The notes: generated from the sequence alone by a model not told the origin. Numbered from the stretch's first letter, positions 1-10,096 are shown. The stretch: DNA of 64,000 bases from Bartonella sp. M0283 (GCF_016100455.1 NZ_JACFSK010000001.1:124001-188000); one strand, 5' to 3'. Numbers and translations are program-made.

Positions 1-150
1 ACCGTGACAATGGATCCCAAACAAAACGAAAATTTGAAGATATTTCCGGGCATGACAGTCGAGACCTTTGCACTCGCAGGACAAAGAACATTTCTGCAAT
101 ATCTTTTCAAACCGTTTATTGATGGAATGTCGGTCGTCTTCAGCGAGTAA
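1..150 (+). CDS. HlyD-family type I secretion membrane fusion protein, C-terminal end (partial)
   Basis: Frame 1 is open from the window edge to a TAA at 148-150 and encodes the last 49 residues of a protein. The segment PGMTVE followed by GQRTFLQYLFKPFIDG matches the C-terminal signature of HlyD/LapC-type periplasmic adaptors, where a Pro-Gly-Met-x-Val-Glu strand precedes a TGxRTxLxYLxKP helix ending at the inner membrane. These proteins bridge an ABC transporter and an outer-membrane channel in type I secretion. The next gene encodes a giant repeat protein and the one after it an ABC transporter, which supports a secretion locus. The start and most of the gene lie outside the window. Confidence 0.85.
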   Translation, partial: TVTMDPKQNENLKIFPGMTVETFALAGQRTFLQYLFKPFIDGMSVVFSE

Positions 151-264
151 GAGAGGCACTGTGTCGCAATTGAACTTGTTAAACTACTCCATTATAACTA
201 TATTTTGGGGTGAGGGGCTTGTTTAAATGTCGGGGTATAGGATTATCTTAGGGGTTATATCGAA

Positions 265-3200
265 ATGAAACTACCTTTTCCGCAGAAGGACGGCGTGTCC
301 GTTCTGGTTGATACTTATTCGGATAACGATGTACCGCTAGCTATTTCCCAAGTCGAAATTATTATTCGCGGGAGTGACGTTGTCATTCGTACGCAGGATG
401 GTTCCGAACTGACATTGGTTCAGGCGGCGCAAATGTCGTCTATGCATGAAAATTTGTTCAATCTGACTTTTACAGATGGGACTGTCGTCTCGTCGAATGA
501 ATTGTTCCAGCGTGCCGATTTGATTGAACCGGGCCCCGAACTTAGTGAAATTCGTGAAAACAATATCAAGAGCGAAAGCAATGTCGATCCTCTGGTCGCC
601 GTTGTCCAATCGGCACCGGTAAGTGAAAGCACAGATTTTGATTCCGATGATATAACAGGTGGCATGAGTGGCGGGAAAGGCAACAGTGATGACCGTCTGT
701 CTGTGGCCGATTTTCTGGGTAATCCGCCGTCTGCGCTTGATGATACGGTAAGTTTTATCCCGTCAACGACATCGGGAGGCGGCGCTCAGTTGCCATCAAA
801 CAGCTCGTCCGAGCCAATGCCCGCACCGGTATTTCCAACCGCGCCATCGGAACCGTCAACGCCAACAACGCCAACAACGCCTACCAACCCTGATCATGGC
901 AGTGATCATAACGGTGGTGGCAATAACGATAACAACAATGATCATAATGGTGGCAATAACGATAACAACAATGATCATAATGGCGGTAATAACGATAACA
1001 ATAACGACAATGATCACGGGAACGGAGATAATGACAACCCGGCCGGATTACCATTTGTCGACAAGGCTAACCTTTATCAGGTAACAAACACCAAAACGGT
1101 TGTTGAAAATGCAGACGGAACCGAAACGTCCGTTTGGCATATGGGCGGCGGTTCGCCTGCTGCACGTACAAATCCTGATCTTGGCGTTCAATATGGCGAA
1201 CCTGCTATTCTCGATTTGCGCAATGAAGCTGATCAGGAAAAAGGTTTTACAGTCCATGCCGATAACGAGGCCTTCAAATATGGTCAGGTCAATACAGAAA
1301 ACAACCCGAACAATCTGGATCGTCGTTTAGGGCGTATTGTCAGCTTCGACCAATTGGTAGGTGGAGAATCTGTTGCCGGTAAAAGTATCAAGAACGTAAC
1401 CGGCATTCCGGACGGCATGACCATCATCTGGAAGGGAGGCCCCGGATACGATGATTTTGTTGCCAAATACGGTATCGAACTTAAAGACAACGAGATATTC
1501 GTCAGTTATAAGGGTAATGTCGATTATAACGGCAACAACATCAATATAACCTGGGTCGATGCTCAAGGCAGGATAACCAAAGCCAAATCCGAATTTACCA
1601 ACCAGTATAACGGAGATCATCCGGATACGATTATCAATGGTAACCATGCGATTGTTTTGCCGAAGACGCCGAATGCACGCGAAATTTATGGCGGCAGCGG
1701 AAACGATACGATTTATGCTTCCCAGTTCAATAACAACATCAAATATGATGGCGAAGGTGGTACAAACCGCCTGATCTTCGGTGATGATTATCCGATTACC
1801 ACCGACGAGGGGTCAAACGCACTGCCAGGACTGGTATACGATGTTGCCAATAACAAGATAACCGATACCGGTAATGGCGATATTGCCGAAATGCATAATT
1901 TTACCGAAATTGTCGGCACTAAAGGTGATGACAAGTTTTTGATCGGTGATGCAGCGACCTCTTATTATTTTGACGGGCGCGATGGCAATAACATCTTCAA
2001 TATGCAGATGACCGATCCGAACACCGGTGTCACTACAGGTTCGAGCGGTAATAACCGGTTATATGCCGGTGCAGGAGAAGACATCTATAATCTCGATAAT
2101 TCTTCGGGCAATAACACTATTGTCGATAGTGGTAAAGGAGACTCGAACGATAGCTATAATTTTGAATCCTCGACAGGCGTGAACAAGATTGCAGATTCAG
2201 GCGGAAGTGATTTCTACCACTTCAACAAGGCTATCAATCGCGTAGAGATCATTGATTCAGCAGCCGGTAACGATCAGTACCAGTTCCATAATATCAAAGA
2301 CAATCATGTTACGATCAATGATCTCAATGATGGTGACAGTTTAAGCGGCAGCGATGTCTATGATTTTGCTACTTTGGCTTCAGCCGGTAGCACTGCAAAA
2401 GATCATGTCGAGAATTCCATTGTTACTATTCTTGATGAAAATGGCAGCGATAAATATCAATTTGACCGCACAAAAGGTGGTTCTGTTACGATTGATGACG
2501 AAGGCGTGATCAGCTCAAAAGATCAAGCTCAGGATGAGTACCATTTTTCAGGCGCTGACACAAAAATCGATATTACCGATAAGGATGGTGCTGATAAATA
2601 TTCCTTTGATCATGCAAAGACGAGCGCGGATAACACAATCAAGATCAAGGATTATGGTACCGCCAACGACATTTATAATTTCAATGATGTAACATCGGCT
2701 AGCATGGCAGAAGGCGATGCCGCGAATATTTCGATCACGGATAATGGCGGCAAGGACGCATATCACTTTGACAGGGTTCAAAGCAAAGTCCACATTGATG
2801 ATATTGGCTCGGGCGATAACTACTTTACGTTCCACAACGCCGATAAATCCGATATTACGATTAACAATAAAAACGATGGCATCTATCTTGGTGGCAACGA
2901 CATTTATGACTTTGCAACGCTAAAGGATAATAATGAATCCGCCACTGATCATATTAAAGATACGACCGTTGCTATCGCCGATGAGCATGGCAATGATCTT
3001 TATAACTTCGATCGCACGACCGGTGGATCTGTAACCATCAAGGACACCGGTGTTGGAAGTCCAAGCGACAGAACACTGGCAGCTGACGAATATCATTTTT
3101 CGGCTGCCGACACGAAAGTCGATATTACCGATAAGGATGGTGCTGATAAATACGATTTCAGCGATACTACAACATCGGCTGATAATACAATTAAAATTAC

Positions 3201-6200
3201 CGATAACAGCGATAGCAATTATACGGACGATTATAATTTCAACGGAACCAAAGCAACAGATTTTGCTGCGGATGCGGATGCAAATATCGTTATTGCCGAC
3301 GCGGGTGGCGCCGACCACTATCATTTCAATAACATCACCAGCAAGGTGAAGATTGACGATCATGGAGCGGGTAACGACGATTATACGTTCCATGAGGCAA
3401 CCGACTCGGATATTACCATTCACGATTACTTCGATAATCGTAACACAGCACAATATCTCAACAATGTTTATGATTTTGCTACCCATGGTACGGGTAGTCA
3501 GAACCCGACCGATCATATCACCAATACAACTGTCAATATCACCGACGAAAGCGGTCAAGACCAGTATTATTTTGAACGCACGCAAGGTGGCTCGGTCACA
3601 ATTGTGGATTCTGCATTCAACAATAATTATTCCAACAATGCCGATAACTACTTTTTCAATGACTCCCATTCAAAGGTTTCAATAACCGATGGTGGTGGCT
3701 CCGATAACTATTACTTCAACCGTATAACGGTTGATCAGGACAACACTGTTACTATCAAAGATCAGGGTGGCAATAATTCGGGAAGTGACACCTATAATTT
3801 TAATAATGTGAAAGCCGTGGGCGCTATTTCGGGCGAGCCTCACATTAAGATTTCTGATGATAACGGTGGGGATAGATACAATTTCGATAATTTGGGCGAT
3901 GCCAACGGGCCTGTTACGAGTGTTCAAATCGACGATAGGGGAAATACTGAAGATACTTACAATTTCCACAATGCAGTAAATGCACTGGTTAATATTAGCG
4001 ACTATGTCGGCTCGTATAACGATGATGTTTACAACTTTGCAGGTAATTATGCCACGGACACGGACCATATAACCAACACGACTGTCAATATTCAAGACGG
4101 GGTTGGCCAAGACACATATTATTTTAACCGCGCAGATCAATCAAATATCAATATTACCGATTATGCTGATTGGCAGGATAATTATTATTTCAACGATATC
4201 AATAATTCTACAGTCACAATTAATGATGGTGGTGGCAACTCAGGTCGGACCGGAGCAGATGTCTTCAACTTCAATCGTGCTAAGGGCGGTAGTGTGACGA
4301 TAACGGAAGGTAGCGGAACCACTAGATATTACTTCCAAAAGGTAGAAACAAAAGTCGATATTACCGATCAGGACGGTGGCGATTCGTATGATTTCCAGAA
4401 TTCAATAACGAGCGATTCAAATACAATTACAATTAAAGACAGTTATGGTGCAGATAAGTATAATTTTAGTGGAACGGATTCGACCAGTTTTGCTAGCGGG
4501 GACAACTACAATATTAGTATAACGGATACAGCAGAACAAAACAATTACGATTTTACTTCCGCTCACACGAAAGTCTATATTTCTGAGACGGGGAATTATA
4601 ACGACTCATATAACTTTACCAAAGTTCACGATTCTATTGTGACAATTGTTGACACCAGTTTTGATAATAATGCCGGCGATAATTATAAATTTGGCGATGG
4701 AACACTTGCTGGCCGTATAATAAACACTGTGGTCAATATCACCGATGGCGGTGAGGCCGACACCTATTCGTTCCAATATTCGGATTCCGGCCAGGCAGAT
4801 GGTGAGCGGGGCACAGTGACCATTGTCGATAACGGGACCAATACTCGATATTCTGTTGATGACACCTACCTCTTTTCCAATAGTCATTTGAAAACTGTTG
4901 ATATTACCGAAGCGAGAGGTTCCGATACTTATAACTTTACGAATTCGACAATCGACAAAGTAACCATTAACGATAATGGCGACAATTTAACCAAGGATGG
5001 AGTATGGCGGACTGATAGTTATGATTTTACCGGTTCGGCAAACAAAGAAACGATCATCAAGGATATATTGGGCCAAAGCAAATACACGTTTACGAATGCC
5101 GGATTTGCCAATAAGGACGGTGAAAATGTGACAGCATCGTCGACTGTCAAGATTATTGATGGCGACAGCACGGATGTCTATACATTTGACCACAGCAAAG
5201 GCGTGGTCAATATTATTGACGGTGGCAACAACCTCAAGACGACGCAAAGGCGTATCCAGTATGATGATAACGGCCACATCAAATACACACAAACAGAAAC
5301 CGACGACGGTTCCGTCAATGTTCCTACGACAACAGACAGTTTTAGTGCTCAAGCAGCCGATGAATTCAATTTCAGATATTCTTCTGCAAAGGTGAATATA
5401 CAGGATGGTATTTTTGCTGGCGATGATTCGGGATTAGCCGCTGATGATGGTAATTCCGATGGCAACTATTATTTCCAATATTCGACCGGCGATGCAACAA
5501 TTACCAATAAAGGTGGCATGGATAAATATTACCTCGGAGGTTCTACCGGTAAATTTATTGTCAATGGCGGAACCGGAACAGACATTCTTTATGTCGGCAA
5601 AGGATATCTCGTTTATGATGGTGGCACACGAACCGATGGCGGCAAGGAAAATGACTGGATTTCGTTCCAGGATGTTCTGGAAAGCACAGATGCCAACGGT
5701 AATCCGGTCACTAATAAAGTAGATCCGAATGGCCGCACTGAAGGTGTTTACATCAATCTTGGTGCAAATGACCTAGGCTATGCTGACTATAGTTCTGTGT
5801 TGAGCCATGACGAACATGGTGCAGTACTTGCCGATGGTGGCGATAAAGGTCATGTAACCAATGTTGAAAATGTTATTGGCACCAAGTTCCGTGATCTGAT
5901 TTACGGCAATGACAAAGACAATTATTTTCTGGCAACCCAGGGTAATGATGAATATTACGGCGGTGAAGGTTCGGATACATATTATGTCGGTGCCCCCGAC
6001 ATTGGAGGACGTATTGATGGATTGTTCCTGAGACCGGATGGGACGCTTGACGATGCGGCAGCAGATTATGCACAGATGGCGGCATGGGCGGATCCGTCAA
6101 ATCTTATTGTTACCAGAGATAAAGTTATTATTGATCTCGACCACGGATATGCAAAAACTTTGTGGAAAGATGAACATAACGTCCAGTCTCAGGATACATT

Positions 6201-7350
6201 GCATGACTTTGAAAATGCCTATGGCGCTTTATTCTTTAGAAACGACATCACCGGCAGATGGGGGACAGACGGCAGGTTTGTGGGCGGTTATAAAGGGGAT
6301 ACTTTTTATTCTGTTCAAAATTCGAGCAAGGACGGCATTAGTTATTTTGATGGTAATGATACTCGTACCGTACGAGGGCCGAAGGGCGGAACTTTACTGA
6401 CAAGCGATATCTTGCGTTATGACTATGTAAACGATCATGGTGAGTATATCCACGGTGTCTATGTAAAAATGGATACAGATGCGTCCTATTCGGGAACAAC
6501 AGTAAAGGGCTTCACCGGTTTTGGTGAAGGCAATGTTGCCCAGGGCACCCAAGGCAAGGATATCTTCAAAAGTATCGGGACCATCTTTGGTACAAAAGAT
6601 GACGATATATTCGAGGGAAGTAACGCTGGTGGCCATTCTTTTGACGGTGTTTCTGGCAATGACAGGTTTATCAGTCATGGCGGGGTGGCGAGCCAATATG
6701 CCAACGGTGCTATTCTTGACTATAGCAAGCTTACCAAAAGAGAGTTTCTGGATGTCTTAATGAGCGATGACCAACATGGTCTGATTACTCGTGGCGGCGG
6801 AAACGAAGCGGATAAAATAAGTAATGTTAATTCCATTATCGGTACGGAGGGTGACGATCTCATCCATTTCACAACCAATAAACAACTTTCTGAATCGGCT
6901 TTTATTGGTTTTGACGGTGGTGGCGGTGTCAACTATATGACAAAAAGGCAGGATACTATCGGTAGCATTCATGACCAGATTTATAACATTGGCGGCGGCT
7001 TTAAAAATGTTCAAGGTTTCAGCTTTATCGATTCATATAAAGATACATTGAACATCGACCTTGACGCTTTCTTCAAGGATTTCAAAACAGGCACTGCCGA
7101 TGGTGATGGTCATTATCATGCGAAGTTCTTCTTGAATGGAGATCCTAATAGCGGTGACCCAAATGCCGACATCTTTAACGGGATTGATAAAGACGGCGGT
7201 TGGAGCTGGCATAAGACCGCAGATGACGGTCATGGTAACGAAACCTGGAGTGCATTTGAAAATGATGTCAATACGGGCGATACAATCGAAGTTACAAGAG
7301 GAAGACAGGGCGATAACCACCTGCAGGATTCTCACCCTTCAATTCCGTAA
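265..7350 (+). CDS. Giant acidic repeat protein (2361 aa), probable type I secreted surface or extracellular protein
   Basis: ATG start with an AGGGG about 10 bases upstream. No Sec signal peptide is visible. Residues 1-100 form a compact Val/Asp-rich domain. Residues about 180-265 are a Pro/Thr then Asn/Asp/His/Gly-rich linker. Residues about 560-1780 carry roughly 40 copies of a D-x-Y-x-F motif, each followed by a V-x-I-x-D strand and a Gly/Asp turn. The C-terminal 550 residues contain degenerate RTX-like stretches such as YGGEGSDTYYVG and IIGTEGDDLIHF. The D-x-Y-x-F unit resembles the GNDTYVF segment found beside calcium-binding RTX repeats, so a calcium-dependent beta-roll or solenoid is inferred. 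Its place between a HlyD-type gene and an ABC transporter gene makes it the likely substrate. Adhesin or biofilm matrix protein is the best guess; no enzyme domain was recognised. Confidence 0.85.
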   Translation: MKLPFPQKDGVSVLVDTYSDNDVPLAISQVEIIIRGSDVVIRTQDGSELTLVQAAQMSSMHENLFNLTFTDGTVVSSNELFQRADLIEPGPELSEIRENNIKSESNVDPLVAVVQSAPVSESTDFDSDDITGGMSGGKGNSDDRLSVADFLGNPPSALDDTVSFIPSTTSGGGAQLPSNSSSEPMPAPVFPTAPSEPSTPTTPTTPTNPDHGSDHNGGGNNDNNNDHNGGNNDNNNDHNGGNNDNNNDNDHGNGDNDNPAGLPFVDKANLYQVTNTKTVVENADGTETSVWHMGGGSPAARTNPDLGVQYGEPAILDLRNEADQEKGFTVHADNEAFKYGQVNTENNPNNLDRRLGRIVSFDQLVGGESVAGKSIKNVTGIPDGMTIIWKGGPGYDDFVAKYGIELKDNEIFVSYKGNVDYNGNNINITWVDAQGRITKAKSEFTNQYNGDHPDTIINGNHAIVLPKTPNAREIYGGSGNDTIYASQFNNNIKYDGEGGTNRLIFGDDYPITTDEGSNALPGLVYDVANNKITDTGNGDIAEMHNFTEIVGTKGDDKFLIGDAATSYYFDGRDGNNIFNMQMTDPNTGVTTGSSGNNRLYAGAGEDIYNLDNSSGNNTIVDSGKGDSNDSYNFESSTGVNKIADSGGSDFYHFNKAINRVEIIDSAAGNDQYQFHNIKDNHVTINDLNDGDSLSGSDVYDFATLASAGSTAKDHVENSIVTILDENGSDKYQFDRTKGGSVTIDDEGVISSKDQAQDEYHFSGADTKIDITDKDGADKYSFDHAKTSADNTIKIKDYGTANDIYNFNDVTSASMAEGDAANISITDNGGKDAYHFDRVQSKVHIDDIGSGDNYFTFHNADKSDITINNKNDGIYLGGNDIYDFATLKDNNESATDHIKDTTVAIADEHGNDLYNFDRTTGGSVTIKDTGVGSPSDRTLAADEYHFSAADTKVDITDKDGADKYDFSDTTTSADNTIKITDNSDSNYTDDYNFNGTKATDFAADADANIVIADAGGADHYHFNNITSKVKIDDHGAGNDDYTFHEATDSDITIHDYFDNRNTAQYLNNVYDFATHGTGSQNPTDHITNTTVNITDESGQDQYYFERTQGGSVTIVDSAFNNNYSNNADNYFFNDSHSKVSITDGGGSDNYYFNRITVDQDNTVTIKDQGGNNSGSDTYNFNNVKAVGAISGEPHIKISDDNGGDRYNFDNLGDANGPVTSVQIDDRGNTEDTYNFHNAVNALVNISDYVGSYNDDVYNFAGNYATDTDHITNTTVNIQDGVGQDTYYFNRADQSNINITDYADWQDNYYFNDINNSTVTINDGGGNSGRTGADVFNFNRAKGGSVTITEGSGTTRYYFQKVETKVDITDQDGGDSYDFQNSITSDSNTITIKDSYGADKYNFSGTDSTSFASGDNYNISITDTAEQNNYDFTSAHTKVYISETGNYNDSYNFTKVHDSIVTIVDTSFDNNAGDNYKFGDGTLAGRIINTVVNITDGGEADTYSFQYSDSGQADGERGTVTIVDNGTNTRYSVDDTYLFSNSHLKTVDITEARGSDTYNFTNSTIDKVTINDNGDNLTKDGVWRTDSYDFTGSANKETIIKDILGQSKYTFTNAGFANKDGENVTASSTVKIIDGDSTDVYTFDHSKGVVNIIDGGNNLKTTQRRIQYDDNGHIKYTQTETDDGSVNVPTTTDSFSAQAADEFNFRYSSAKVNIQDGIFAGDDSGLAADDGNSDGNYYFQYSTGDATITNKGGMDKYYLGGSTGKFIVNGGTGTDILYVGKGYLVYDGGTRTDGGKENDWISFQDVLESTDANGNPVTNKVDPNGRTEGVYINLGANDLGYADYSSVLSHDEHGAVLADGGDKGHVTNVENVIGTKFRDLIYGNDKDNYFLATQGNDEYYGGEGSDTYYVGAPDIGGRIDGLFLRPDGTLDDAAADYAQMAAWADPSNLIVTRDKVIIDLDHGYAKTLWKDEHNVQSQDTLHDFENAYGALFFRNDITGRWGTDGRFVGGYKGDTFYSVQNSSKDGISYFDGNDTRTVRGPKGGTLLTSDILRYDYVNDHGEYIHGVYVKMDTDASYSGTTVKGFTGFGEGNVAQGTQGKDIFKSIGTIFGTKDDDIFEGSNAGGHSFDGVSGNDRFISHGGVASQYANGAILDYSKLTKREFLDVLMSDDQHGLITRGGGNEADKISNVNSIIGTEGDDLIHFTTNKQLSESAFIGFDGGGGVNYMTKRQDTIGSIHDQIYNIGGGFKNVQGFSFIDSYKDTLNIDLDAFFKDFKTGTADGDGHYHAKFFLNGDPNSGDPNADIFNGIDKDGGWSWHKTADDGHGNETWSAFENDVNTGDTIEVTRGRQGDNHLQDSHPSIP
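904..1017 (+). repeat. In-frame tandem repeat (36/33/39 bp) coding an Asn/Asp/His/Gly linker
   Basis: Three consecutive copies of a unit coding DHNGG(G)NNDNNN lie at 904-939, 940-972 and 973-1011, followed by a decayed partial copy. Unit lengths are multiples of three, so copy-number change would keep the reading frame. It codes the linker between the N-terminal domain and the rest of the giant protein. Confidence 0.85.
2353..4680 (+). repeat. Tandem super-repeats of about 185 codons within the giant gene
   Basis: The landmark [DN]-[VI]-Y-[DN]-F-A recurs at codons starting 2356, 2902, 3466 and 4027, giving spacings of 182, 188 and 187 residues. Each interval has the same order of smaller units: a D-H-[IV]...T-x-V-x-I strand, an FxRTxGGSVTI strand, an ADTKVDITDKDGADKY unit (clear in the first two copies), a xSADNTIKI unit, a GGxDxYHF unit and a VxIDDxGxGxD unit. 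This is a repeat of repeats, best preserved in the first three copies. Confidence 0.8.
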
Positions 7351-7413
7351 CTGTAACATTGAATTCAAGGCAGAGTGCCTTTAAAACCTAATGCCCGTTT
7401 TGGAAAGAACCGA

Positions 7414-9684
7414 ATGACTCCTCTGATTGATGCTCTGGAAACCGCGTGTAACAAAATACGCGGTTCTCTTCCTTTTCACTGGCAGCGTCTGCGTACTTTG
7501 CCGATGTCGGGCGACGAAACTTTGATCAAGCTTGTCGAGCGCCAGCTTGGCGTTCACATCGTTCGCGTCAACAAACAATCGGCCTTGCAGATTGGCGGTA
7601 TTTATATTGTGCTCACTCCTGCCGGCAATTACCGTGCGGTGGAAGTGGCAAATGATGGTACCTTTGTTTTTCTGGATGAAGACAAACAGAAAAGCCACGA
7701 AGAGGAAGCTGATAATATCCGTTCTGGCAGTGGTACTGTGACAGTCGAGAGCAAAATCGAGCCTTCTCTTGAACTTAAAAAACAGCCTCATGAAAATGGT
7801 GTTGAGCCGCAGGCTCTCAAAAAAACTGTGCATCCGGCCGAAGTTGTGAAGCTTGATATGCTTGCCAAATCGGATACCAAACCTGTTATAAATCCGGCTG
7901 GCGGTGCGAACGCCGGAAAGCAGAAAAGCGCAGAAGAAAAAGCACAAAAATTTACAGATCAATGTATTCCGCAATATCAGGTTTTCAAAGCAAGTCTTCT
8001 TGACAATTTCGATTTGCGCCGCCTCATTTCATCGGATCCGGTGGCGGTTTCCATTCTATGGAAATTGCTTTTCGGCTCGATTTTCATCAACCTGATGATT
8101 GTCGTGACACCGCTTTATCTGAATGCAATTTATAGCCGCATTTTACCGGCCTATGCATCAGCCTCGTTATGGACTTTTTCAGTCGGTGTCGCATTGGCAT
8201 TGATTGCCGAATATCTACTTCGTCGTGACCGACAGAAGCTCAATATTTCGCTCGTCCAACGCATTCACACAACAATCGAACCCAATATTGTAAGGCGGCT
8301 TTTGCGCGTCAATGCCAGCCAGTCGAATGAATGGGGCGCCGCCCAGTTCCGCGCGCTGGATGATTGGAAGATGGTGCGCAATTTTGCATGTCTGACTTTG
8401 AATCTCAATGTTGTGGATGTTCCCTTCATTCTGCTTTTTCTTCTCGTCATTGCAATTCTCGGGCAATGGGTTGTTGTTGTTCCGATATTCATCATCGGCA
8501 TTATTGTTTGCGTCATGTATTACTACTGGCGACAGGCGGAATTGCAATTTAGCGAACGGCCACTCTATCGCGACCCGCCAACACCGGTCGATATGATCGT
8601 CGCCTCCATTATCGGCCGGCCGGATGTTGTGAGCGATCGCTATATGTCCGACTCCGAGACCGATATTGAAGCCTGGAAAAAGCGTTATCAACGCAATGCT
8701 GCTTTCCAGCGTTTGAATTATGCAATCAATGGCGCGCAGCTCGTGCTCATTGTCATTATGGCTTATTATCTGGTTCTTGCCGGTTCACTTAATCAGGGAG
8801 CAATTTTTGCGGTTATTCTGCTTGCCGGCCGTATGTTGATGCCATTGTTCGGCGCTTCAAGTATTATCTATGAGGCTTACGGAGCACATCGCAGTTACAA
8901 GCGGTTGAAAAAACTTATTAGCGAAAGCTCCGACAATCAGGATCAGCCGATCCATCTTGAAAAATACGAAAATCTCAAATCGCCATTATGGGTCATTGAA
9001 CACGGAACTTTTGCCTATAACAATGAAAAAGTCATTCTCGATGATCTTGATCTTGTTATACCGAAGGGCCAGAAGATTGCACTGTTCGGGCGTAACGGGA
9101 GCGGCAAAAGCACTTTGTTGAAATTGCTTGCCGGTTATCTCGCACTTGAAAAAGGTACGATTACGTTTTCAAAACGTCCGCTCCATGCAGGGGATGAATC
9201 GATCAAACATCTCATTCATTATTCCTGGCAGGAACATGTGATGTTGACGAGCTCGGTTTATGAATTTCTGTGTCTCGAAGGCCGGCTCTCGCGCGAAGAA
9301 TGTGAAAACATTCTCCATCAGCTCGATCTTGTAAGTGGCGAAATGCAAATTGCCGATAAACTGGAAGTGACATGGCGCGATGCCGGATTTTATCCCAATC
9401 CTGCACATCGCCAGATGCTGGCCTCGGCCCGCCTTGCACTGACAAAGCGCAAGATTTTGCTTCTTGATGAACCAACTTCGCAATTGTCACAAAAACAGGA
9501 AGCACGCGTTGCCAATGTGCTTAAAAACATATTGCAGCCCGATACCACAATGGTTGTGTCGACAGACCGTTTTGATATTCTGAATTTGACGGAACGCGTT
9601 ATTGTTCTCGATCAGGGGCATATCCAGTTTGATGGGCCAACGCGCGAATTCCTGCGTCGTTCTGTCCGCCCGCAAAATGGCTAG
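7414..9684 (+). CDS. Type I secretion ABC transporter, LapB/HlyB-like, with degenerate ATPase motifs
   Basis: A fused membrane-plus-ATPase ABC protein of about 756 residues. ATG 7414 follows GGAAAG at 5-base spacing; a GTG at 7375 with AAGG upstream is an alternative. An N-terminal soluble region of about 210 residues is followed by a multi-helix transmembrane domain and a nucleotide-binding domain. Walker A (GRNGSGKST, from 9088), a Q-loop glutamine and Walker B (ILLLDEP, 9454-9474) are intact. The ABC signature position reads PNPAHRQ (9394-9414) instead of LSGGQRQ, the D-loop reads SQLS instead of SALD, and the H-loop position is Asp (9565-9567) rather than His. It starts 63 bases after the giant gene. 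It is inferred to take part in export of that protein, perhaps as the weak half of a heterodimer. Confidence 0.8.
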   Translation: MTPLIDALETACNKIRGSLPFHWQRLRTLPMSGDETLIKLVERQLGVHIVRVNKQSALQIGGIYIVLTPAGNYRAVEVANDGTFVFLDEDKQKSHEEEADNIRSGSGTVTVESKIEPSLELKKQPHENGVEPQALKKTVHPAEVVKLDMLAKSDTKPVINPAGGANAGKQKSAEEKAQKFTDQCIPQYQVFKASLLDNFDLRRLISSDPVAVSILWKLLFGSIFINLMIVVTPLYLNAIYSRILPAYASASLWTFSVGVALALIAEYLLRRDRQKLNISLVQRIHTTIEPNIVRRLLRVNASQSNEWGAAQFRALDDWKMVRNFACLTLNLNVVDVPFILLFLLVIAILGQWVVVVPIFIIGIIVCVMYYYWRQAELQFSERPLYRDPPTPVDMIVASIIGRPDVVSDRYMSDSETDIEAWKKRYQRNAAFQRLNYAINGAQLVLIVIMAYYLVLAGSLNQGAIFAVILLAGRMLMPLFGASSIIYEAYGAHRSYKRLKKLISESSDNQDQPIHLEKYENLKSPLWVIEHGTFAYNNEKVILDDLDLVIPKGQKIALFGRNGSGKSTLLKLLAGYLALEKGTITFSKRPLHAGDESIKHLIHYSWQEHVMLTSSVYEFLCLEGRLSREECENILHQLDLVSGEMQIADKLEVTWRDAGFYPNPAHRQMLASARLALTKRKILLLDEPTSQLSQKQEARVANVLKNILQPDTTMVVSTDRFDILNLTERVIVLDQGHIQFDGPTREFLRRSVRPQNG

Positions 9685-10096
9685 ACATTAAGGAAATTGG
9701 TTTAAAACGCGCAGGTAAAATCTTCGGCAGCGGTCATGAAAGCTTTCTGAACAAGTCCAAATTGGATGATCGGGAAGCGATTTCGTGCAAAATGACGAGC
9801 CTCGAAAAAATACCCTTCATGGAAAGCTTGTATCTTGAAACTTGTATCTTGAAACATGGGGCAATAAACGGTGCTCATCAACAACCGTGCGAAATCTGGT
9901 AACCAGAGCCCCGCTATCGCTAAAATACTGTGAAGTTTTAAAACTGTCCAATAATTTTCCCTATGAGTGTAGAATAGATATTGCATTACTTCGGATGGTG
10001 TAGAATAGATGTTTCGGTGTTGTGAATTCGGCTATACGTTCCATCGTGGCAAAAATCGAAAATCGGGCCTTTGCAAATTATCGGGGAAAATAACCT
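9685..10096. other. Spacer with short tandem duplications
   Basis: No convincing gene. A 14-bp unit (CTTGTATCTTGAAA) is tandemly duplicated at 9827-9840 and 9841-9854, and a 12-bp word (TGTAGAATAGAT) occurs twice near 9967 and 9999. A minus-strand reading frame spanning 9702-9986 lacks any recognisable domain. Confidence 0.6.

Noticed and set aside
2920-3669. Minus-strand frame of about 250 codons inside the giant gene
   Set aside because: It is antisense to the DxYxF repeats; the regular codon pattern of the repeat keeps the opposite strand open. The translation is Ile/Val-rich with no domain or ribosome site.
9702-9986. Minus-strand 94-codon frame
   Set aside because: Spans a tandem duplication, has no ribosome site and no recognisable features.
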